This document shows positions 1 through 8,586 of a stretch of 64,000 nt of DNA, one piece after another. Positions within the stretch are counted from its first letter, which is position 1. Each line of letters starts with the position of its first letter. The notes beneath the pieces are model-generated. The model ran no database searches. It worked only from the letters and a program-made list of their open reading frames with translations, and was not told the origin of the DNA. The position numbers and the translations under genes are program-made. Origin of the DNA: Lentzea sp033794685 (GTDB lineage Bacteria; Actinomycetota; Actinomycetes; Mycobacteriales; Pseudonocardiaceae); the NCBI GenBank assembly GCA_033794685.1, contig JARAYZ010000006.1; one strand, written 5' to 3'.

Positions 1-1605
1 CGGTTCCAGCGACTGGTATTCGTCAACGGCGATGCCCACGAATCTGGGTTGTGGAGGTGGCTGTTCGACATCAGGCGACGTGGTTCGACGGGGTTCCCGC
101 ACGGGCACGGAACGCGGTTCCAGCAGTCGCAGGGTCGCCGCTTCCGCGTGTGCGAAGGGCACCAGGTGGTCGGGCACCATGAGGTCGCCCGTGTCGGTCT
201 CGGCCGCGGCGGCGACTCGGCCGCGGTCGACGCCGGAGCGTCGCAGGACGGCGCTCATCGCGTCGTGCACAGACCACGTATCCATTGTGGACAGATGATC
301 GCGCAGCACCTCGGCCACGCCGGGGAGGAAGGCCAGAACCAGGTCGGACGGGGAGGATTCCGCCGCCTCGGCGAAGAGGCCGCTCACCACCAGTTCGGCC
401 AGGTCGGACACCTGGGACTCGGGGACCATCTCCTGCGCGATCGCGCGCAGCACACCCAGTGGCAGGCGGTCCTGGGTCGAGGACAGGACGGCCAGGCGCC
501 AGGCCTGCGGGGAGGCGGTCATGCGGAACGCGTGGACCTGGTCGGCAGTACTCGCCGGGAGATCGTCGTCCTCGTCGGTGCGGGTGAGTCCGTCATCGTC
601 CGGGACGAGGACGCCGTCGCAGCCGCCGCGGTGGCCCGCCATCGCGGTGTCAGCCCACTGGCGCAGCGAGAACGGGGACAGGCCCGCCACCGGCAGCGGG
701 AGCCAGCGGCCGGCGAACCACAGGCTGGCCATGGCCGGCACGTCGTGCTTCAGGGTGGCGCTCGGGGCACCCGGTGTGGTGGCGTGCAGGCGGGTGGCGG
801 GGAGGTCCAGGGCCGTCTGGCGCCACAGCTTCGGAGGCAGCGGGTTGAACAGGACGGTGTGGGTGGAGGCGAGCCAGGAACGCACCATCGTCCACGTTCG
901 TCCGGCGTACCAGCCGGAAGCGACGCAGTCCGAGATGATCACGATGAGGCGGCGCTGGTGCGGATCACGCAGGCGTTCTGGCCGGATCGGCATGCCGTTG
1001 ATGTCACGCAGCAACGACTCCTGGTCGTCAACGTCCAGATGCCACTCGCGGACAAGCCGGAACGCGCCGGTCTGCCGCAGGAGCTCAACCGCCTCGCGGA
1101 CGGTCTCCTGCCACACCCGCATCGACGAGGAACGGTCGATGACGACATCGACGTTGAACCAGCGTTCCGGCACCGGCTCGAACACCGGTGTCAGGGAGCG
1201 GGTTTCCACGTACCGGTCGATGGTCGCGTCGACCGCCAGCTCGTAGCGGGCGCCGTTGCGGAACGGCGTCTTGAACGGCCTGAGCGCTCGGCCGAGTTCC
1301 AGGGCCTGGGGCAGCGCACGGCCCGCTGGGACGTAGGTCCTGGCGGCGCGGCGGGTTCCCACGTCGTCGGGCTCGTGCGAATGGACGCCGATCTCGTTCG
1401 TCGTGCCGTGCGCGGGCTCGACCCGTTCCTGCTGCCGCGGCGGGTCGAGCGGAACGAGGGGCTCGCCGGGGCCGGGCGCCTCCACCGGCCCGGCCTCTGG
1501 CTGCTGCTGCTGCATGATCGCGGCCAGCCACAACGACTCGGCGATCGACGTGGTGTCCACGTCGACGCCGAGCTCGCGGAGGCGGCGGATCAGGTGTTCC
1601 AGCAC
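1..1605 (-). CDS. vWA-domain protein of a VMAP ternary system (SAV_2336-like N-terminus), 3' end outside window
   Basis: This reading frame stays open from a GTG at 1605 to the window edge, so only the first 535 codons are seen. The N-terminus (LRELGVDVDTTSIAESLWLA) resembles the SAV_2336 N-terminal region, which includes the motif (E)LADALWLA. Residues about 145-330 look like a von Willebrand A domain with a MIDAS-like DRSSSM at 157-162. The last visible residues (RFVGIAVDEYQSLEP) resemble the first strand of a caspase-like peptidase, but that is a guess because the rest is missing. The gene starts 3 bases after the MoxR stop, in the same frame, as in an operon. In vWA-MoxR-VMAP systems the vWA protein is the partner of the AAA+ ATPase. 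The GTG start follows the upstream stop directly; there is no better alternative. Confidence 0.75.
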   Translation of the reverse strand, partial: MLEHLIRRLRELGVDVDTTSIAESLWLAAIMQQQQPEAGPVEAPGPGEPLVPLDPPRQQERVEPAHGTTNEIGVHSHEPDDVGTRRAARTYVPAGRALPQALELGRALRPFKTPFRNGARYELAVDATIDRYVETRSLTPVFEPVPERWFNVDVVIDRSSSMRVWQETVREAVELLRQTGAFRLVREWHLDVDDQESLLRDINGMPIRPERLRDPHQRRLIVIISDCVASGWYAGRTWTMVRSWLASTHTVLFNPLPPKLWRQTALDLPATRLHATTPGAPSATLKHDVPAMASLWFAGRWLPLPVAGLSPFSLRQWADTAMAGHRGGCDGVLVPDDDGLTRTDEDDDLPASTADQVHAFRMTASPQAWRLAVLSSTQDRLPLGVLRAIAQEMVPESQVSDLAELVVSGLFAEAAESSPSDLVLAFLPGVAEVLRDHLSTMDTWSVHDAMSAVLRRSGVDRGRVAAAAETDTGDLMVPDHLVPFAHAEAATLRLLEPRSVPVREPRRTTSPDVEQPPPQPRFVGIAVDEYQSLEP

Positions 1606-1608
1606 GGC

Positions 1609-2520
1609 TCAGGTGGCGGAGAGGTCGCGGAGCAGGAGCTTGGTCAGCCTGTCGCGGTGGTCGCCGTCCGCGGGCAGTTCGCGGGTCACCAGGAAGATCG
1701 CGTTGAGCAGTTGGTCGACGGCGAGGTTGCGACCGTTGCGCAGGTCGTCGGCGAACGTGTTCAGCAGTTCGTCCGCCTGCAGCGCGGCCTCCGGACCAAG
1801 GTGCGCCTTCACGATCTTCGCCAGCATGCCGGCGTCCGGGCTGGGCATGTGGAAGCGGATGCAGCGCCTCAGGAACGGGGCGGGGAAGTCTCGTTCGCCG
1901 TTGCTGGTCATCACGATCACCGGGAACATGTCGCACCGCACCTGGCCTTTGCCGATCTCCCACGTCGACTCGGACTTCCAGGTGCGCACCCGCACGGACT
2001 CCGTCTTGTGCCGGGTGAGTTCGGGAACGTCGTACTCACCGCGTTCGAGCACGTTCAACAGGTCGCTCGGCAGGTCGATGTCACTCTTGTCGATCTCGTC
2101 GATCAGCAGGATCCGCTGCTGCCCGGAAGGTAGCAGCGCCGTTCCCAGGGGGCCCAGTTCGATGAAGCCGCCGATGTCGTCGTCCTCCTCGCGCTTGGTG
2201 GCCTCAAGCCGGCCGAGCGCGTCGTAGCGGTACAGGGCGTCGACGAGCGTGCTGCGGGAGGTGATGTGCCAACGCAGCAACGGTTCCAGCCGCAGTTCGG
2301 CGGCGATCGACTCGGCCACCGAGGACTTGCCGGAGCCAGGGGCGCCGGTCAGCAGCAGCGGGCGGCGCAGGCACAGCGCCGCGTTCACCGCGTCGACCAG
2401 GCCGTCCGGCGGCTGGAAGGTCGGTTCCGGGACGACGTCGAAGGTGCGCCAGGGCGGCGCATCCGGCAGTTCGACGTCACGCGCCTCGCCGGTGCCCCGG
2501 TAATAGGTGTTCCAGGTCAT
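1609..2520 (-). CDS. MoxR-type AAA+ ATPase
   Basis: A 303-residue AAA+ ATPase, the chaperone-like motor of the operon. Walker A is GAPGSGKSS at residues 59-67. Walker B with the acidic pair is ILLIDEIDKSDIDLP. A sensor-1-like VIVMTSNGERDFPAPFLRRC follows, with the arginines expected for inter-subunit contacts. The start is the ATG at 2520, which overlaps the stop of the upstream VMAP gene (ATGA). An upstream in-frame start at 2583 would lie inside that gene and is not needed. MoxR ATPases act with vWA proteins, and here the vWA gene follows immediately. The role in ATP-dependent switching of the system is inferred from the family. Confidence 0.9.
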   Translation of the reverse strand: MTWNTYYRGTGEARDVELPDAPPWRTFDVVPEPTFQPPDGLVDAVNAALCLRRPLLLTGAPGSGKSSVAESIAAELRLEPLLRWHITSRSTLVDALYRYDALGRLEATKREEDDDIGGFIELGPLGTALLPSGQQRILLIDEIDKSDIDLPSDLLNVLERGEYDVPELTRHKTESVRVRTWKSESTWEIGKGQVRCDMFPVIVMTSNGERDFPAPFLRRCIRFHMPSPDAGMLAKIVKAHLGPEAALQADELLNTFADDLRNGRNLAVDQLLNAIFLVTRELPADGDHRDRLTKLLLRDLSAT

Positions 2521-4505
2521 GCGGCTCCTCCTGATGGGGCGATTCGCGCGCGTTTCTTGGCCTTGCGGCAGAAGGTCAGCCATTCCTGGTCATCCCACAC
2601 GGCACGCATTCCGGACAACGGCGTCTTCTCACGTCGTGGCGGCCAGTTCAGCCGGTAAGCCCTGGCGAGCGCCGCCGGCAGCACCGTCCACTGCACGCGG
2701 AGCTCGTCGTCGATGCCGTCCCAGCAGGACGTTTCCCCGTCCGGCCACAGCAGCACCGGTGAGAAGGCGAGCAGCAACTCCAGCAACTCGTCGTTGCGCT
2801 CCGGGGTGAACCGCAGTCCGAGGCCACCGGGATAGCCGCCGCTGCGCAGGTGTCCGAGCAGTTGCCCGAGGTCGCGCGTGTCGCGGTCGGCCAGCCAGTC
2901 GACCCCGCCGTTCTGCTCGATCACGGGCCACCTCCTGCCCGCCTCGCGCACGGCGAAGCTGAGATGGGCGGGCGGACTCAGCCGCTCACTCCAGCGCACC
3001 ACGACGTCGTGGTGCAGTCCGAGCCTGCTGCCGATCTCCGCGTCCTCCGGCCGCCACAGCGACAGCAACGCGGTCGGAACAGCCACGTCGATCCTGCTCA
3101 CCTGCAGCGCGGAGTCGCCCAGCAGGTCGTCGACCCAGTCGAGCAGCACGCCGATGGTCTTCTCGACCGACCGCTGGTTCGGGGCGCAGGGTTCCGCGGT
3201 CGAGGCGCGGACCTCGTCGCCGTCGAGCAGCAACACCGCGATCGACTCCGGCCACCCGCCCGTCGGCGGACCGTGCAGGCTCAGCAACACCCGGAGCCGC
3301 GCCGACTCGTGGAGTCGCCGCACCTTGTCGTGCAGGTCGTTGACGGCGACTCGGCCGACCAGCGGCTCTGCCCACGCGAGGAACTCCGGCACCAGCGGCT
3401 CGACACCGACGTCGAGGGCCAACGCGAGGACGAACGACACCAGGTCCGGACCGCAGTGCCCGTCCAGCAGGCGGTGGTGCGACGCCACACAGGTGAGGTA
3501 GTCCCGGTCGTCATCGGCCGCGGTCATCTTCTTGACGAGGTCGGGTTTGACCATGCCCAGCGCGCTGCGGAGCCTGGCCGTGGTCAGCGCTTCCGGTATC
3601 CAGCTCCGTACGAACGCCGTCGCGTCCAGCGCACTGCGCAGCGTGCTCACGACGCCGGCCAGTGCGTTGTCCTGAGTGGACACGCGGTCGAGGTCGTCGA
3701 TGTCGCTCTGTCCGGTGAAGGCGGGCAGTTCCGGCTGCCACCTGTGCAACGCCTCGACCCCGAACCTGCCGATCCCGGACCTCGCGGCGGGAACGCGCAT
3801 CGCGGGCCCGTACGGCTGTTGCAGCCGGTTCACCTGCAGATAGGTGACGTCGACCAGGTCCTTGAGCTGGTTGCCCTCCAACTGCTCGGCGCCCCGCTGC
3901 AGCGCGGCGTCGAACGACAAGGTCCCGGTGTCGCCGTTCAACGTCTTCGTCTCCGCGAAACCGGTGCACTCGACGAAGACCCATTGCTTCCCGTCGGCCC
4001 GCTCGATCAACGCCGCGACAGCATCGTCGCGGTCGCTGCCGGGAGTGAGCAACCCGCGCCGCATCAACGGGTAGTCCTCGCGCGGAGTGGCGAGCGTGTC
4101 CACGACCGGTGCCAGGTCCCGGTCCAGTCGCACGGCGACCAGCGCGTGTCGCTCGAACAGCACCACCATCGGGTAGAGCTTCAGCTTCTGGCACAGTCCC
4201 GCGAAGATCAACGACAGTTCGAGGCAGTTGCCACCACTGGCCGCGACCTCCTCCGGCCGCCTGATCGACTGCTGGACCTGGTTGAAGTCCATCAAGTCGA
4301 TTTCCGCCGTGCTGTAATGGATTCCCCGCGACGCGAGGTGCTCGTACGCCCGGCGGACCAGCGAGAGCCGATCAGCGACCTGCAGGTCGTAACCGACCGC
4401 ACCGGCCGTCGGGGGCTCGCCGAACAACCGCACCGACTCGATCTTGTGCACGTAGCAGGCGATCCGGGCGGGCTCGGTCTTGTTCCAGGGAGGCCACTGA
4501 AGCAT
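2517..4505 (-). CDS. VMAP protein with N-terminal transglutaminase-like domain
   Basis: A 662-residue protein. Residues about 45-230 carry a transglutaminase/papain-like signature: GGNCLELSLIFAGLC with Cys94, then FERHALVAV with His120 and an Asp near 136, a plausible Cys-His-Asp triad. Residues about 290-400 are helical and fit the middle VMAP region. Residues about 405-645 match the VMAP C-terminal domain (RIDVAVPTALLSLW followed by GLHHDVVVRWSERL). VMAP proteins are the third component of vWA-MoxR-VMAP conflict systems and usually carry a protease-like effector at the N-terminus, which agrees with this layout. No signal peptide is visible, so it is probably cytosolic. The ATG at 4505 lies five bases after the lipase stop. 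Domain calls are by eye; a profile search would settle the borders. Confidence 0.75.
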   Translation of the reverse strand: MLQWPPWNKTEPARIACYVHKIESVRLFGEPPTAGAVGYDLQVADRLSLVRRAYEHLASRGIHYSTAEIDLMDFNQVQQSIRRPEEVAASGGNCLELSLIFAGLCQKLKLYPMVVLFERHALVAVRLDRDLAPVVDTLATPREDYPLMRRGLLTPGSDRDDAVAALIERADGKQWVFVECTGFAETKTLNGDTGTLSFDAALQRGAEQLEGNQLKDLVDVTYLQVNRLQQPYGPAMRVPAARSGIGRFGVEALHRWQPELPAFTGQSDIDDLDRVSTQDNALAGVVSTLRSALDATAFVRSWIPEALTTARLRSALGMVKPDLVKKMTAADDDRDYLTCVASHHRLLDGHCGPDLVSFVLALALDVGVEPLVPEFLAWAEPLVGRVAVNDLHDKVRRLHESARLRVLLSLHGPPTGGWPESIAVLLLDGDEVRASTAEPCAPNQRSVEKTIGVLLDWVDDLLGDSALQVSRIDVAVPTALLSLWRPEDAEIGSRLGLHHDVVVRWSERLSPPAHLSFAVREAGRRWPVIEQNGGVDWLADRDTRDLGQLLGHLRSGGYPGGLGLRFTPERNDELLELLLAFSPVLLWPDGETSCWDGIDDELRVQWTVLPAALARAYRLNWPPRREKTPLSGMRAVWDDQEWLTFCRKAKKRARIAPSGGAA

Positions 4506-4510
4506 GGGGC

Positions 4511-5917
4511 TCAGCAGACTTCGAACACGTCGGTCACCGAGCAGCCAGCCCAGTCGACCGTCACCTCGTGCGCGCCCACGGGCAGGCCCCGGAGCATGAA
4601 GCGGTGCCCCTCGCTGGTCTCCGTGCGCTCAACCGTCACGTTCTCCGATGTCGTCAGAGAGGGTGGATCAGTTACGGCCGGATCGTCGAGCACGCAGTCG
4701 ACGGCCACGGGGTCGCCCTGCGCGTGCACCTCGGCCAGCCGGACGTCCAGCGCGGCGCGGTCGGGACGGGGTGCGCCCTGGTCCGCCGATCCCGGGTTCT
4801 GCAGATCCCCCAGATCGGTGAACGGCGTGAGGGTCCTGACCAGGTTGTCCAGCACGTCCTTCTTGGTGTGCATCGACGAGTGCTTGCCGTTGTGCCACCA
4901 CCACGGCGAGTCGGTCAGTTCGACCGGCATGGCCGACACCTCGGGCACGGTGCCGTCACCTGTGTTCATCGCACGTAGTGAAGCGTTGTCCGTGACGACC
5001 TGGTCACCGACCAGCACGGTGCCTCCGCGGACCACGGCCGACTGCGCGGTGCGGTGTCCGTAGCCGATCAGCGGCCTCAGCCGGCTCCGGTAGCGCTCGG
5101 GCGTGCCGAGTGCGCGGTGGAAGTCCTGGTAGGCGGCCTGTGCCCGGCTGATCTTCAACTCGCCGAGGTCGGTGTCGAACTCGTGCACCCTGCGCACCTG
5201 GCCGTGCTCGTCGCGAACCATCGGGTAGCGGGGCAGCAATTGGTGCACCGATGTGAACCGGCGCAGCAACGCCGACACCGCGCCGATCTCGGCACCGCAC
5301 GCGGTGAAGCCGTTGGCCAGCACGTTCAGCGCCTTCGGAGCGCCGCGGAACGGCGTGCCGAACGTGACCAGCGCCCGGCAGTGCCGCCAGCCGCCGAGGA
5401 CGTCCAGGTAGTACTTGGCCACCAGCCCACCCATGCTGTGGCAGACCAGCACGGTCCGGGGTTCGCCGTAGGGCAGCACCGACCGCCACTTCGGCAGTTC
5501 GCGGTCCACCAGTTCCTTCAACCTGGCCGCCGAGATCCTGTTGTCCCGGCGCCAGTCGTAGGCGAACTCGAAGTAGTTCGCAGGTGGCCCGTCCACCAGC
5601 GGATCGCCCCGGACGAGCTCGAACGAGCCGGTGAGCGCCGCCGTCAGCGATCGGTACTGGTTGGTCGAGGCCAGGCCGGGGATCGCGACCGGCGAACGGA
5701 TGAGGCCGGTGGCGACGACGCCGTCGTCGTGTTCGGGGTCGTCGAGCTTCTCCGGATCTCCTCCAAGCCTTTCGAGCACGTCGTGCCGGTCCTTCAGCAA
5801 CGATCCGGCCAGGCGGCGCGACGGTTCCCACAACGGGCCGCCGGGCGAGCTCAGGACGCTTCCGCCGAGACCGGGGATGACGACGAGGAAGTCACCGAAC
5901 TTCAAGCCCTCACGCAT
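4511..5917 (-). CDS. LCAT/phospholipase-like alpha/beta hydrolase
   Basis: First gene of the VMAP operon, 468 residues from the ATG at 5917 (an overlapping TTG at 5920 is possible). The oxyanion region VVIPGLGGSVL (residues 12-22), the nucleophile elbow CHSMGGL with Ser161, FGTPFRGAPKALN, and GDGTVPEVSAMP followed by a His-rich WWWHNGKHSSMH match lecithin:cholesterol acyltransferase-like hydrolases. A beta-rich tail of about 90 residues follows. There is no signal peptide, unlike eukaryotic LCAT, so it probably acts inside the cell. Lipid cleavage as the effector output of the neighbouring VMAP/MoxR/vWA proteins is an inference from operon position: five bases separate it from the VMAP gene. 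Confidence 0.8.
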   Translation of the reverse strand: MREGLKFGDFLVVIPGLGGSVLSSPGGPLWEPSRRLAGSLLKDRHDVLERLGGDPEKLDDPEHDDGVVATGLIRSPVAIPGLASTNQYRSLTAALTGSFELVRGDPLVDGPPANYFEFAYDWRRDNRISAARLKELVDRELPKWRSVLPYGEPRTVLVCHSMGGLVAKYYLDVLGGWRHCRALVTFGTPFRGAPKALNVLANGFTACGAEIGAVSALLRRFTSVHQLLPRYPMVRDEHGQVRRVHEFDTDLGELKISRAQAAYQDFHRALGTPERYRSRLRPLIGYGHRTAQSAVVRGGTVLVGDQVVTDNASLRAMNTGDGTVPEVSAMPVELTDSPWWWHNGKHSSMHTKKDVLDNLVRTLTPFTDLGDLQNPGSADQGAPRPDRAALDVRLAEVHAQGDPVAVDCVLDDPAVTDPPSLTTSENVTVERTETSEGHRFMLRGLPVGAHEVTVDWAGCSVTDVFEVC

Positions 5918-5986
5918 CAATCCCCCAAACGAGTCAGGCCAGCAGCCTAGGCAACGGAGGATCGGCGCAGGGGCGAATTCGCCCGT

Positions 5987-6913
5987 TCAGACCAGCTGCC
6001 GCAGCAGCTTGCGCACCGCCCGTTCCGGATCACCCCCGCCGATGACGTCGCCGCTCTCGAACGCCTCGACCAGGCGCGGATCCACGTAGGACTTCCTCGC
6101 CACGGTCGGAGTGTTCCCGAGGTTCGCCGCGACCTCCTTCATCACCGCGCTGACCGCCCGTTGGGACGGCCTGCCGCGGTCGGCGAGAGCCTGGGCGAAC
6201 GCCTGCGCGGCGTACACGGTGGCGTGCCAGGTGCGGAGGTCCTTCACGCTGAACTCGTCGCCGACCAGTTCGCGGAAGCGCTCGTTCACGTCGTCTGCGG
6301 TCAGGTCGAACACCCGGCAGTCCGGTGTCCTGTCCTTGAGCAGGGTCCGGACGGCGCGGGCGAGTTTCGGGTCGGTGATCTCCTCGTCGACCTCGACGCC
6401 GGACTTGGCCGGGAAGCGGAACCGGACGCGCTCACCGCGCACCTCGAGGTGTTCGCACAGCAGCGTCGCGACGCCGTGCGTGCCGTTCTCCTCCACGTAC
6501 TGCTCGTGGCCGACGCGGAAGACACCGAGGTCGAGCATGCGCAGTGCGATGGCGAGCAGCCGTTTGCGGCCGCGTGACGCCATGTCCCGCTCGATCTGCT
6601 CGCGGAACCTCCCGAGCTTCGGGGCGAGCTTCAGGACGCGGTCGAACTTCTCCGCGTCGCGCTCGGTGCGCCACTGCTCGTGGTAGAGGTACTGGCGGCG
6701 GCCGGCGTCGTCGTACCCGACGGCCTGGATGTGGCCGGTGGGATGCGGACAGATCCAGACCTCCTGCCACGCGGGCGGGATGACCAGGGCTTTCGCCCTT
6801 GCGACGTCGTCGGCGGTGAGGGCCTGGCCGTGGGCGTCGGCGTAGCGGAAACCCTTGCCGTGACGGCGGCGGGTCCAGCCCGGGCGAGCCGGGTCGCTGC
6901 GGCGCAGTCTCAT
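5987..6913 (-). CDS. DNA topoisomerase IB
   Basis: A 308-residue type IB topoisomerase of the compact bacterial (poxvirus-like) class, which relaxes supercoils through a 3'-phosphotyrosyl intermediate. The N-terminal beta domain contains KGFRYADAHG and the typical VIPPAWQEVWICPHPTGHIQ. The catalytic domain shows GRKRLLAIALRMLD, KDLRTWHATV with the catalytic Arg/His, and the nucleophilic tyrosine in ARKSYVDPRLV near residue 283. Length is normal for the class. It lies 69 bases downstream of the VMAP operon start on the same strand and is divergent from the ligase remnant. It looks like a housekeeping or accessory gene rather than part of either neighbour. Confidence 0.93.
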   Translation of the reverse strand: MRLRRSDPARPGWTRRRHGKGFRYADAHGQALTADDVARAKALVIPPAWQEVWICPHPTGHIQAVGYDDAGRRQYLYHEQWRTERDAEKFDRVLKLAPKLGRFREQIERDMASRGRKRLLAIALRMLDLGVFRVGHEQYVEENGTHGVATLLCEHLEVRGERVRFRFPAKSGVEVDEEITDPKLARAVRTLLKDRTPDCRVFDLTADDVNERFRELVGDEFSVKDLRTWHATVYAAQAFAQALADRGRPSQRAVSAVMKEVAANLGNTPTVARKSYVDPRLVEAFESGDVIGGGDPERAVRKLLRQLV

Positions 6914-6962
6914 GTGGCCACTCCGAGATTGATCAGCACGAGACGCGGGTACCCGCTCGTCG

Positions 6963-7433
6963 ATGAATCACCACATGGTCGGGGTGGAACAGGAGTTCCT
7001 CCTCGTCGATCCCTCCTCCCGGCGGCCGGTCGCACTGGCGCCGCGTGTCCGGGAGATCTCGCGCGCGCCGCAGCCGGCAACGGAAGTCGCGGTTCCCGCC
7101 GAGTCGATCCGGGCCCTCGTCATGACGGAACCCTCCGAACAGCGGGTGGACGATTCCGTGCTGCGAGCGGCATATTGGCGGGCGTCGCGCGACGGGGTCG
7201 ACGGACTGGCCGCCGATCCACACACCGGAAAACTCTCCCCCGCGTTCGACCGGGCAGTGTCGCTCTTGGAGCACGTCGAAGTCGCCCTGCGCGATCACGG
7301 CACGCTGTCTACTGTGGAGCAGCAGTTGGACTGGTTGCGCCACAACGGCTGCGGTGCCGCTCGGCAACGACGCTGCCCGGACCCCGAGTCCCTTGTGGAC
7401 ATGCCGATCGCCCGAACGCGTGAGGAAACCTGA
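6963..7433 (+). pseudogene. Internally deleted glutamate-cysteine ligase type 2 (YbdK-like carboxylate-amine ligase) remnant
   Basis: An open 156-residue frame that joins two ends of a GCS2/carboxylate-amine ligase (normally about 370 residues). Residues 6-30 (VGVEQEFLLVDPSSRRPVAL) are the N-terminal strand with the metal-binding glutamate region. Residues from about 67 (VLRAAYWRASRDGVDGL) to HNGCGAARQRR are the C-terminal helices. The catalytic core between them, about 200 residues, is absent. The junction keeps the frame, so no stop codon reveals the damage. The start may be 6963 or the second ATG at 6975. The TGA overlaps the ATG of the next gene (TGATG), so the ancestral operon is preserved although this product should be inactive. 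Confidence 0.75.
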
Positions 7434-8200
7434 TGCGCCTCCCCGCTCCCCGCGGCCACATGAGCTCGGCCCTGGTCGCTGCGCTGCGACTGCCGCCCCC
7501 GCCGCGGCCCGCGCTGCTCGTCAGCGGCGGCACCAGGGAAGCCTGGCAGGACGACGACCTGCAGCTGTCGCTGTGGATCTGCTACGAGCTGCGGATGCGC
7601 GGCTTCGACGACGCCGACACCGGCTGGGAGGACCACCCGGCGCTGGCCCAGTTCCACGCGGCACTGGAAGCCCGCTGGGAGGAAGCCCTGCGGTCGCTGA
7701 CCGGAGTCACCACTCCCGCCGTGCTGTCGGAAGAGGGACTTCTCGAGCTGCGCAAGCACCACGCGTTCTGGCAGCCGCGCCGCGAGATGCGCTCGGTGCT
7801 GCGCGACATCCACGGCGACGCCTACGGCACGCGTTCCGAACGCACCCACTCGGTGCTGTTCACCGTGACGCTTCGCGACCTGGACCCGTTCGTGAGCGCC
7901 GACGAGATGCCCGCGCCGACCCTTGCGCTGGTGAACGCGCTGTCGCTGTTCGGCCTGCACCGGCGCCTCGTCGGCGCCCTCGTCGGCTTCCTGAGCGCCG
8001 TCGACACCATCGGCGGTGACCCGTTCGCCCAGCTGCTGCCCGTCCAGTGCCCGCCGGAGGACGTCCGGCTCGGCTTCACGGCGTGCCACGAACTGCACGC
8101 CCGACTCACCCACCACGTCCGCACATCAGTGCAGGCCGGTCGCACCTCGCTGAGGGGCCGTAGGCTGGCCTCGCAGACCCGCGTCAACGTGGGGTGCTGA
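7433..8200 (+). pseudogene. Eroded iron-containing redox enzyme (haem-oxygenase-like fold)
   Basis: 255 residues, against about 330-350 for the family. Recognisable family blocks are DDDLQLSLWICYELRMRGFDD, IHGDAYGTRSERTHSVLF, PAPTLALVNALSLFGLHRRL with GALVGFLSAVD, and a C-terminal QAGRTSLRG. Two family segments are missing, both in frame. The first is the EADPH-containing piece that should precede PRREMRSVLRDIH. The second is the EHVEADAVHE-type metal-ligand block that should follow GGDPFAQ. Loss of these blocks should abolish iron binding. It is translationally coupled to the deleted ligase remnant upstream. It could still encode a stable non-enzymatic protein, so 'pseudogene' is an interpretation. 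Confidence 0.65.
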
Positions 8201-8220
8201 CGCTCTTGAAGGGAGACAGC

Positions 8221-8586
8221 GTGCCCGACCCCACCGCTCTGGCCACCGTGGTCGTCGATCGGATCACACCCGACGTCGTAGTGCTGCACGTGTCCGGTGA
8301 ACTCGACACCACGTCCAGCGGCTCTCTGACCGGTCCGCTCGAAACGCACGCGGTGCAGGGACAGCGGGCCGTCGTGGTGGACCTCGCCGGGGTGCGCTTC
8401 CTCGGGTCGGCCGGGCTCGAGGCCCTGGTGCTCGGGCAGCAGCACGCGTCGAAGGCCGGCGTCGAGTTCGTGGTGGTGGCTTCGAGCCGCGCGGCGTTGC
8501 GGCCCATCGAGGCGACCGGCCTGGACGCGGTGTTCACGATCGTGCGGTCGGTGGACGAGGCGACGGAGCGCTACACGTCGAAGTAG
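8221..8586 (+). CDS. STAS-domain anti-sigma-factor antagonist
   Basis: A 121-residue single STAS domain. The conserved loop VVVDLAGVRFLGSAGLEALV carries the serine that is phosphorylated in SpoIIAA-type antagonists, where dephosphorylation frees a sigma factor from its anti-sigma kinase. I chose the GTG at 8221 because AAGGGAG lies about 6-10 bases upstream; the longer frame from 8194 would begin inside the preceding gene without a ribosome site. No anti-sigma kinase or sigma gene is adjacent, so its partner is elsewhere. Its 3' end overlaps the convergent SDR-like gene by 16 bases. Confidence 0.88.
   Translation: MPDPTALATVVVDRITPDVVVLHVSGELDTTSSGSLTGPLETHAVQGQRAVVVDLAGVRFLGSAGLEALVLGQQHASKAGVEFVVVASSRAALRPIEATGLDAVFTIVRSVDEATERYTSK

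Noticed and set aside
1..1605. FxSxx-COOH RiPP system linked to the SAV_2336-like protein
   Set aside because: No short precursor ending in FxSxx and no radical SAM maturase is present in the window.
49..2133. 694-residue plus-strand open frame
   Set aside because: It is the antisense of the vWA and MoxR genes, with no recognisable domains and a His/Gln/Arg-rich composition typical of GC-rich shadows.
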